A DNA stretch of 64,000 nt from Streptomyces roseicoloratus. Its GTDB lineage: Bacteria > Actinomycetota > Actinomycetes > Streptomycetales > Streptomycetaceae. The stretch spans positions 50,898 through 114,897 of the forward strand of contig NZ_SDOY01000143.1 in assembly GCF_004117935.1 (NCBI RefSeq), written 5' to 3'. Under the pieces are notes generated by a model that saw only the letters and a program-made list of their open reading frames with translations, had not been told where the DNA came from and searched no databases. Within the stretch, counting starts at the first letter, position 1; each line of letters opens with the position of its first letter. A program made the translations under genes and the position numbers. This document shows positions 58,205 to 64,000 of the stretch, in pieces.

Positions 58205-59668
58205 ATGAGTCCGACGAGCCCCTCCGTCTCCCTTCCTTCGCCCAAGGAGCGGCGCCGCCTGCGGGAGGCACTCTCCCTGAGCGAGGACCAGGTCGCGGAG
58301 GCCCTGGGCGTCACCCGGGCCACCGTCCGCGCCTGGGAGACCGGTCGCAGTTCCCCGAGAGGACGCAAGCGGGAGGCGTACGCGAAGCTGCTCGGCATCT
58401 ACGAGGAGCCGACCGCGCCCCGCCCGGAGAAGCCCGCCCGCCCGTCCTCGGCCGCCACGCGCCCGCGACCCGCCGCCATGGGCACCGCGCGCCCGCCGAA
58501 GACCCCCACGGCAGCGCCGGCCGGCCGGCCGGCCCCGGAGCCCGTGGAACCCCACCGTCCCTGGGAGGCCGCATCCCAGCCGCCGGAGGAGCGCCTGAAA
58601 CCTGCCGGCCCGCCCGCCGGGCCGACCGACTCGCCCCGCTCGACCGTCGGGTCGGGCGGGGATGCCGTCGGGACCGACGGGGGTGCCGGCGGGACCGGCA
58701 CGGGCGCCGGCGCGGACGCCGTCGGGACCGACGCGGGTGCCGGCGGGACCGACAGGGGTGCCGACGCGGGTGCCGGCGGGGGTGCCGGCGCTCCCGTGGA
58801 GGTGCGGCCCGCCACGCCGGGCCGCGAGGACGTCACCCCGCCCGAGGCCGGCGGGCCCGGTGCTCCCGGGCTCACGCCCGAGGAGGCGTTCGACGCGCTC
58901 TACGCGTACGCCGCGCCCTCGCTGGTCCACCAGACGTATCTGCTCACCGGGCGCCGCCGGCTCTCCCGCGAGTCCGTCGAGTTCGCCTTCCACCACGCCT
59001 GGCAGCACTGGCCCGAGGTCGCCGTCGACCGTGACCCGGTGGGCTGGGTGCGCGCGGCGGCGTACGAGTACGCGCTGTCGCCCTGGCACCGGTTCCGGCG
59101 CCGCCACCGGCATCCCGACTCCGCGCCGACCGAGGCCTCCCGGCGGGCGCTGCTCGGGGCGCTCCTGGAACTGCCGCCGCCGTACCGCCGCACCGTCCTG
59201 CTCTACGACGGTCTCGGCCTCGATCTGCCGGAGACGGCCGCGGAGACCGAGGCGAGCACCCCGGCCGCCGGGAACCGGCTGCTGCACGCCCGTACGGTCA
59301 TCGGACGGCGGGTCCCCGAGCTCTCCGACCCGGAGGCGCTGCACCGCCGGCTGGCCGCGCTCGTCGCGGAGGCGCCGACGGCCACGCTGCCGGCGGCGCG
59401 CGCCGTGCGGACGGGGAGCGAGCGGCGGTCGAGGCGGCTGACCCGGACGGTGATCGGGGTGACGGCGGCGCTGATCTGCGTCACGGCGGTCACCGCGGCG
59501 ACCGCGCCGACCCGGTACATCCCGGCCATCGCGCCGGGCATGGTCGTCGACGGCGTCCCGGTCCGCGGCGGCCCGCAGAAGCTGGGCCCGGAGGACAAGG
59601 AACTGCGCGACATGCTGCGTACGGCCCCGAACCCGGGCCCCGAGCGTCTGGTCCCGGCGGCGGAGTAG
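58205..59668 (+). CDS. XRE-type HTH protein fused to an ECF sigma-like domain and membrane helix
   Basis: A 487-residue multidomain regulator. Residues 10-65 form an XRE-like HTH (LREALSLSEDQVAEALGVTRATVRAWETGRSSPRGRKREAYAKLLG). A Gly/Ala/Pro/Thr linker of about 180 residues contains repeated GTDAGAGGTD motifs. A sigma-like part follows: region 2-like AFDALYAYAAPSLVHQTYLLTGRR to SVEFAFHHAWQHWPEV, then region 4-like ALLELPPPYRRTVLLYDGLGLDLPETAAE. One helix (TVIGVTAALICVTAVTAAT) and a short outer tail end it. ATG 58205 after GGGAGG. Probably a membrane-tethered DNA-binding regulator; function unknown. Confidence 0.82.
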   Translation: MSPTSPSVSLPSPKERRRLREALSLSEDQVAEALGVTRATVRAWETGRSSPRGRKREAYAKLLGIYEEPTAPRPEKPARPSSAATRPRPAAMGTARPPKTPTAAPAGRPAPEPVEPHRPWEAASQPPEERLKPAGPPAGPTDSPRSTVGSGGDAVGTDGGAGGTGTGAGADAVGTDAGAGGTDRGADAGAGGGAGAPVEVRPATPGREDVTPPEAGGPGAPGLTPEEAFDALYAYAAPSLVHQTYLLTGRRRLSRESVEFAFHHAWQHWPEVAVDRDPVGWVRAAAYEYALSPWHRFRRRHRHPDSAPTEASRRALLGALLELPPPYRRTVLLYDGLGLDLPETAAETEASTPAAGNRLLHARTVIGRRVPELSDPEALHRRLAALVAEAPTATLPAARAVRTGSERRSRRLTRTVIGVTAALICVTAVTAATAPTRYIPAIAPGMVVDGVPVRGGPQKLGPEDKELRDMLRTAPNPGPERLVPAAE

Positions 59669-59681
59669 GGCCCGTACGCGC

Positions 59682-59725
59682 GTGGGCCCCGCCCCACCCG
59701 GTTTCCCGGGTGGGGCGGGGCCCAC
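59682..59725. terminator. 20-bp perfect bidirectional terminator
   Basis: GTGGGCCCCGCCCCACCCGG (59682-59701) pairs at all 20 positions with 59706-59725 around TTTC. It separates the convergent HTH-sigma fusion gene and sucD; the strongest hairpin in the window. Confidence 0.92.
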
Positions 59726-59796
59726 TGCCGTGCGGTGGCCGTCAGGCCGTTGCCGTCGGACGGCCGTCACACGGTTGCGTCAGGCGATCGCCCGCG

Positions 59797-60681
59797 TCAG
59801 CCCGCGAGGATCGCGCGCGCCAGCTTGGCGGTCTCGGTCGGGGTCTTGCCGACCTTCACACCGGCGGCCTCGAGGGCCTCCTTCTTCGCCTGGGCGGTGC
59901 CGGAGGAGCCGGAGACGATGGCGCCGGCGTGGCCCATGGTCTTGCCCTCGGGCGCGGTGAAGCCCGCGACGTAGCCGACGACCGGCTTGGTGACGTTGGC
60001 CTTGATGAAGTCGGCCGCACGCTCCTCGGCGTCGCCGCCGATCTCGCCGATCATGACGATCAGGTCGGTCTCCGGGTCGGCCTCGAAGGCCGCCAGGCAG
60101 TCGATGTGCGTGGTGCCGATGACCGGGTCGCCACCGATGCCGACGGCGGAGGAGAAGCCGATGTCACGGAGCTCGTACATCATCTGGTACGTCAGCGTGC
60201 CGGACTTCGAGACCAGGCCGATGCGGCCCGGCTTGGTGATGTCGCCCGGGATGATGCCGGCGTTCGACTGGCCCGGGGTGATGAGGCCGGGGCAGTTCGG
60301 GCCGATGAGGCGGGTCTTGTTGCCCTTCTCCACGGCGTACGCGTAGAACGCGGCGGAGTCGTGGACGGCGATGCCCTCGGTGATGACGACGGCGAGCGGG
60401 ATCTCGGCGTCGATCGCCTCGACCACGGCGGCCTTGGCGAAGGCCGGCGGGACGAAGAGGACCGAGACGTTGGCGCCGGTCTCCTTCATCGCCTCGGCGA
60501 CGGTGCCGAAGACCGGGACCTCGGTGCCGTCGAAGTCGACGGTCGTGCCGGCCTTGCGCGGGTTCACGCCGCCGACGATGTTGGTGCCGTCACCCAGCAT
60601 GAGCTTGGTGTGCTTCATGCCCGTGGCACCGGTCATGCCCTGGACGATGACCTTGCTGTCCTTGTTGAGGAAGATAGCCAT
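59797..60681 (-). CDS. sucD: Succinate--CoA ligase alpha subunit
   Basis: TCA-cycle enzyme subunit, 294 residues. CoA-binding start FLNKDSKVIVQGMTGATGMKHTKLML, VPPAFAKAAVVEAIDAEIPLAVVITEGI, IGPNCPGLITPGQSNAGI and the active-site His in MGHAGAIVSGSSGTAQAKKEAL. ATG 60681 lies 21 bp after sucC. Together with sdhCDAB and mdh in the same window it covers three consecutive parts of the oxidative TCA cycle. Confidence 0.97.
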   Translation of the reverse strand: MAIFLNKDSKVIVQGMTGATGMKHTKLMLGDGTNIVGGVNPRKAGTTVDFDGTEVPVFGTVAEAMKETGANVSVLFVPPAFAKAAVVEAIDAEIPLAVVITEGIAVHDSAAFYAYAVEKGNKTRLIGPNCPGLITPGQSNAGIIPGDITKPGRIGLVSKSGTLTYQMMYELRDIGFSSAVGIGGDPVIGTTHIDCLAAFEADPETDLIVMIGEIGGDAEERAADFIKANVTKPVVGYVAGFTAPEGKTMGHAGAIVSGSSGTAQAKKEALEAAGVKVGKTPTETAKLARAILAG

Positions 60682-60702
60682 GGCTGTTCTGTCCCTCTTC
60701 CC

Positions 60703-61881
60703 TTACTTCGCAGCCGCGAGCTCGGCGGCCTTGTCGGCCGCGCCGTCCATGGTGTCCACACGCTGCACCAGCGGGTGGTTGGCGTCCGACAGGATCTTGC
60801 GACCCAGCTCCGCGTTGTTGCCGTCGAGGCGCACGACCAGCGGCTTGGTGACCTCGTCGCCACGGGAGGCGAGGAGCTCCAGGGCCTGGACGATGCCGTT
60901 GGCGACCTCGTCACAGGCGGTGATGCCGCCGAAGACGTTGACGAACACGGACTTGACGTCCGGGTCGCCGAGGATGATCTCCAGGCCGTTCGCCATGACC
61001 TCGGCGGAGGCGCCGCCGCCGATGTCGAGGAAGTTGGCCGGCTTCACGCCGCCGTGGTTCTCACCGGCGTACGCGACGACGTCCAGGGTCGACATGACCA
61101 GGCCGGCGCCGTTGCCGATGATGCCGACCTCGCCGTCGAGCTTGACGTAGTTGAGGCCCTTGGCCTTGGCGGCAGCCTCGAGCGGGTTGGCTGCGGCCTT
61201 GTCCTCGAGCGCCTCGTGCTCGGGCTGACGGAAGTCGGCGTTGGCGTCCAGGGACACCTTGCCGTCGAGGGCGATGACCTCGCCGGAGGCGACCTTGGCC
61301 AGCGGGTTGACCTCGACGAGGAGGGCGTCCTCGGCGACGAAGGTCTTCCACAGGGTCACGAGGACCTCGGCGACCTTCTCGGCGACCTCGGCCGGGAACT
61401 GGGCCTGGGCGACGATCTCACGGGCCTTCTCGATGTCGACGCCCTTGTTGGCGTCCACCGGGACCTTCGCGAGCTTCTCGGGGGTCGTCGCGGCGACCTC
61501 CTCGATGTCCATGCCGCCGGCGACGGAGGCCATGGCGAGGAAGGTGCGGTTGGTGCGGTCGAGGAGGTACGAGACGTAGTACTCCTCGGCGATCTCCGGA
61601 GCGGTCTCCGCGATCATCACCTTGTGGACCGTGTGGCCCTTGATGTCCATGCCCAGGATGTCCGTCGCGCGGGCGACGGCCTCTTCCGGGGTGGCGGCCA
61701 GCTTGACGCCGCCGGCCTTGCCGCGGCCGCCGACCTTGACCTGCGCCTTGACGACCGACTTGCCGCCAAGCCGCTCCGTCGCAGCGCGCGCCGCCTCAGG
61801 CGTGTCGATGACTTCACCGGCCAGCACCGGTACACCGTGCTTGGCGAAGAGGTCCCTCGCCTGGTACTCGAACAGGTCCAC
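60703..61881 (-). CDS. sucC: Succinate--CoA ligase beta subunit
   Basis: ATP-grasp subunit of succinyl-CoA synthetase, 392 residues. Seen: VDLFEYQARDLFAKHGVPVL, KAQVKVGGRGKAGGVKLA, LLVEVNPLAKVASGEVIALDGK, LDIGGGASAEVM and FVNVFGGITACDEVA. The conserved start is GTG 61881 with AAGGGA upstream. First gene of sucCD; its promoter should lie in the AT-richer part of the next 430 bp (around 62030-62075). Confidence 0.97.
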   Translation of the reverse strand: MDLFEYQARDLFAKHGVPVLAGEVIDTPEAARAATERLGGKSVVKAQVKVGGRGKAGGVKLAATPEEAVARATDILGMDIKGHTVHKVMIAETAPEIAEEYYVSYLLDRTNRTFLAMASVAGGMDIEEVAATTPEKLAKVPVDANKGVDIEKAREIVAQAQFPAEVAEKVAEVLVTLWKTFVAEDALLVEVNPLAKVASGEVIALDGKVSLDANADFRQPEHEALEDKAAANPLEAAAKAKGLNYVKLDGEVGIIGNGAGLVMSTLDVVAYAGENHGGVKPANFLDIGGGASAEVMANGLEIILGDPDVKSVFVNVFGGITACDEVANGIVQALELLASRGDEVTKPLVVRLDGNNAELGRKILSDANHPLVQRVDTMDGAADKAAELAAAK

Positions 61882-62311
61882 GCGCGTCCCTTTTCTAGAT
61901 GATCGCGGTTCGTTGTCTGCGTGGGCGTGCCGCGGAGGGCAACGTGACTGCGCTGTCACAAGGGAGGCGTACACGGTGTCCGTGGACGCGGCATGTCCGT
62001 CTCGCAGGTTATCCCCGTGGGACGTGGGTCCCTAAATCGCAGATCACAACCTGGCGGTGATACGGGTCACAGACCGTAGGCGGCGCGAGGCGGTCCGGAG
62101 TGGCGGCCGGGGGTCCCGGGCAGGGCCTCGGGGCAGGCGGGGCGGGGGCACGGAGTGCCTCACGACGCGCCGGGCGGCGGGGTGAGGGCCATGCCGCCAG
62201 TGGTGTGATATGGGCCTCAGTGGCGGCGGGCGCACCCGTCCGGGTGGTGGCGCGGCGACGGAATCCGCACCGCGTCGCCACCGGATCCGCACCGCTGCCG
62301 GGCCGCGGGGC
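61882..62311. other. Intergenic region upstream of sucCD, 430 bp
   Basis: Between the sucC start and the VWA gene stop. A less GC-rich stretch at 62020-62080 (AAATCGCAGATCACAACC on the plus strand) is the likeliest promoter site for sucCD, but no clear -35/-10 pair emerges. 62255-62305 holds two copies of a GGAATCCGCACCGC / GGATCCGCACCGC element just 3' of the VWA stop. No gene is seen. Confidence 0.55.
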
Positions 62312-63484
62312 TCATGCCTCGGGTATCGGCAGCGGGCGCTTCTCCAGGGCCGCGGCCATGACCTCGGGGAAGAGGTCGGGGGTGCAGGCGAAGGCGGGCG
62401 CGCCGAGGGCGGCGAGGGCGGCGGCGTGCTCCCGGTCGTAGGCGGGCGCGCCCTCGTCGGAGAGGGCGAGCAGGGCGACGAACTGCACGCCCGAGGCCTT
62501 CATCGCCGCGACCCGCTTGAGCATCTCGTCGCGGATGCCGCCCTCGTAGAGGTCGCTGATGAGGACGACGACGGTGTCGGCGGGGCGGGTGATCCTCGAC
62601 TGGCAGTAGGCGAGCGCCCGGTTGATGTCCGTGCCGCCGCCGAGCTGGGTGCCGAACAGCACGTCGACGGGGTCGTCGAGCTGCTCGGTGAGGTCGACGA
62701 CGGCGGTGTCGAAGACGACCAGGCGGGTGGCGACGGAGCGCAGGGAGGCGAGGACGGCGCCGAACACGGAGGCGTGGACGACGGAGGCGGCCATGGAGCC
62801 GGACTGGTCGACGCAGAGCACGACCTCCTTCTTCACCGACCGGCTCGCCCGGCCGTATCCGACCAGCCGCTCGGGCACGACGGTGCCGTACTCGGGGAGG
62901 TAGTGCGCGAGGTTGGCGCGCACGGTGCGGTCCCAGTCGATGTCCCGGTGGCGCGGGCGGCTGATCCGGGCGGAGCGGTCGAGCGCGCCGGTGAGCGTCG
63001 CGCGCGTACGGCCGGCGAGCCGCTCCTCCAGCTGGTCGACGACCTTGCGGACGACGGCCCTGGCGGTCTCCTTGGTGGTCTCCGGCATCGCCTTGTTGAG
63101 GGAGAGCAGGGTGCCGACGAGGTGGACGTCGGCCTCGACCGCCTCCAGCATCTCCGGCTCCAGGAGCAGGGTGGCGAGTCCGAGCCGGTCGATGGCGTCG
63201 CGCTGCATGACCTGGACGACGGAGCTGGGGAAGTACGTGCGGATGTCCCCGAGCCAGCGGGCGACGGAGGGCGCGGAGGCGCCGAGCCCGGCCGAACGGT
63301 CGCCGCCGGTCCGCCGGTCTCCGCCGCCGGTGCCTCCGTAGAGCGCGGCCAGGGCGCCGTCCATGGCGGCGTCGGTGCCGCTGAGGGCGCGGCCGGTGCC
63401 GTCGGCCGCGCCGCCGCCCAGGACGAGCCGCCAGCGGCGCAGCCGTTCGTCGTCCGTGTCCGTACCGGTGCCGAGGGTGGTCAT
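62312..63484 (-). CDS. VWA domain-containing protein
   Basis: A 390-residue protein whose C-terminal half is a von Willebrand A domain with an intact MIDAS: VVLCVDQSGSMAASVVHASVFG (DxSxS), GGGTDINRALAY (Thr) and VVVLISDLYEGG (Asp). The N-terminal half is helical (ERLRRWRLVLGGG, DIDWDRTVRANLAHYLPEYGT). Start ATG 63484 overlaps the TGA of the upstream gene (ATGA). In related operons such proteins accompany a MoxR AAA+ ATPase and a DUF5682 protein, suggesting a metal-dependent chaperone-like system; the ATPase, if present, is beyond the window. Confidence 0.88.
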   Translation of the reverse strand: MTTLGTGTDTDDERLRRWRLVLGGGAADGTGRALSGTDAAMDGALAALYGGTGGGDRRTGGDRSAGLGASAPSVARWLGDIRTYFPSSVVQVMQRDAIDRLGLATLLLEPEMLEAVEADVHLVGTLLSLNKAMPETTKETARAVVRKVVDQLEERLAGRTRATLTGALDRSARISRPRHRDIDWDRTVRANLAHYLPEYGTVVPERLVGYGRASRSVKKEVVLCVDQSGSMAASVVHASVFGAVLASLRSVATRLVVFDTAVVDLTEQLDDPVDVLFGTQLGGGTDINRALAYCQSRITRPADTVVVLISDLYEGGIRDEMLKRVAAMKASGVQFVALLALSDEGAPAYDREHAAALAALGAPAFACTPDLFPEVMAAALEKRPLPIPEA

Positions 63485-64000
63485 GCGGATGCCTCCGTAC
63501 CGAGGATGAGGTGGAGCAGGGGCAGGACGTCGTCGGCGCGGCGCTCGTCGCGGACGGCGGCGAAGCCGGGTGTGACGGCCGCGGCGCCGGCGGAGCCGCC
63601 GGCCGGGGCGCCGCGCGCGACCAGCTCGCCGAGCGTGCGGCGCACGCCGGGCTCGTACGCGGAGAACGTGCGCCGCAGCAGCGGCAGGACGTCGGTGAAC
63701 GCCTCCGGGGCCACGCCGCCCAGCCAGGTGTCGACCAGGCCGAGCAGTCGCTCGTCGTGGACGAGGAGCAGTCCGCCGCCCGACGCGCCGCCGACGAAGC
63801 CCTCGATCCAGCCGGCGGCGTCGGCGGGCGGCGCGCCGGGCGACAGCGCGAGCCCCATCAGCCGGGCCGCCTCGTCCACGCCGACCCGGCCTTCGTCGAG
63901 CAGCAGCCGGGCGGCCCGGCCGCGCAGCACGCCGGGTACGCGGTCGCGCACGGCGAGCCGCCGCAGCACGGCGGCCCACCGCTCACCGAGCCCGGCGTCC
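63481..64000 (-). CDS. DUF5682-like protein (partial, N-terminus off window)
   Basis: The C-terminal 172 residues of a larger protein, open at the right edge. Seen: GERWAAVLRRLAVRDRVPGVLRGRAARLLLDEGRVGVDEAARLMGLALSPG, VDTWLGGVAPEAFTDVLPLLRRTFSAYEPGVRRTLGELVARG, then ILGTEASA and stop. All-helical, soluble. The name rests on its fixed place before a VWA gene and on recalled similarity; only the tail is visible. Overlaps the VWA start by four bases. Confidence 0.7.
   Translation of the reverse strand, partial: DAGLGERWAAVLRRLAVRDRVPGVLRGRAARLLLDEGRVGVDEAARLMGLALSPGAPPADAAGWIEGFVGGASGGGLLLVHDERLLGLVDTWLGGVAPEAFTDVLPLLRRTFSAYEPGVRRTLGELVARGAPAGGSAGAAAVTPGFAAVRDERRADDVLPLLHLILGTEASA

Overview
The window is high-GC (roughly 72% by eye) chromosomal DNA with strong third-position G/C. 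It carries lipoprotein signal peptides, leaderless-looking promoters and a gene order I recognise from Streptomyces: sucCD, purNH, folD, mdh, trpS, sdhCDAB, an acyl-CoA mutase and a BMP-type nucleoside transporter, as around SCO4808-SCO4888 of S. coelicolor. That synteny is from memory and was not checked. It is a core-chromosome segment read opposite to the S. coelicolor numbering, and it carries two small scars of mobile DNA.

Layout. 1-5700: a nucleoside-type ABC transporter (permease, double ATPase, BMP lipoprotein) and an M20 amidohydrolase. 5980-12311: a MerR regulator, a LysE exporter, a methylmalonyl-CoA mutase large subunit, an L,D-transpeptidase lipoprotein, and an ECF sigma factor with a membrane partner. 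12400-14100: scar 1, with the tail of a tyrosine integrase, a PIN/RHH toxin-antitoxin pair, a 66-bp fragment of a second toxin gene and a start-less ORF fragment. 14101-18219: a Clp-N/HTH protein, a GH20 hexosaminidase lipoprotein and an OHCU-decarboxylase-like protein. 18412-21815: sdhCDAB. 21928-29984: small membrane proteins, MarR and TetR regulators (the latter with two clear candidate operators), a hydrolase, a solute-binding protein and a metallophosphoesterase. 29985-30900: scar 2, with a 47-aa protein, a frameshifted serine-recombinase remnant and an inverted truncated copy of the neighbouring membrane gene.

30986-38698 is the most coherent functional block: a D-Ala-D-Ala carboxypeptidase, a YihY-family membrane protein, and homologues of a complete decaprenyl-phosphoryl-arabinose (DPA) set (GtrA, UbiA-type phosphoribosyltransferase, PAP2 phosphatase, DprE1, DprE2). 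38914-47636 holds a 2'-5' RNA ligase-like protein, trpS, rocD, a glutathionylspermidine-synthase-like protein with a small lipoprotein, a drug/metabolite transporter, a MocR regulator, a carboxymuconolactone-decarboxylase-like protein and a PEP-mutase/isocitrate-lyase family enzyme. 47796-64000 returns to central metabolism: mdh, folD, purH-purN and sucCD, with membrane proteins, an HTH/sigma-like fusion and a VWA-protein operon running off the right edge.

Three TCA-cycle steps (sucCD, sdhCDAB, mdh) lie within 45 kb. Recurrent features are GC-rich tandem repeats just downstream of stop codons, strong terminator hairpins between convergent genes, and a (CA)15 microsatellite between dprE1 and dprE2.
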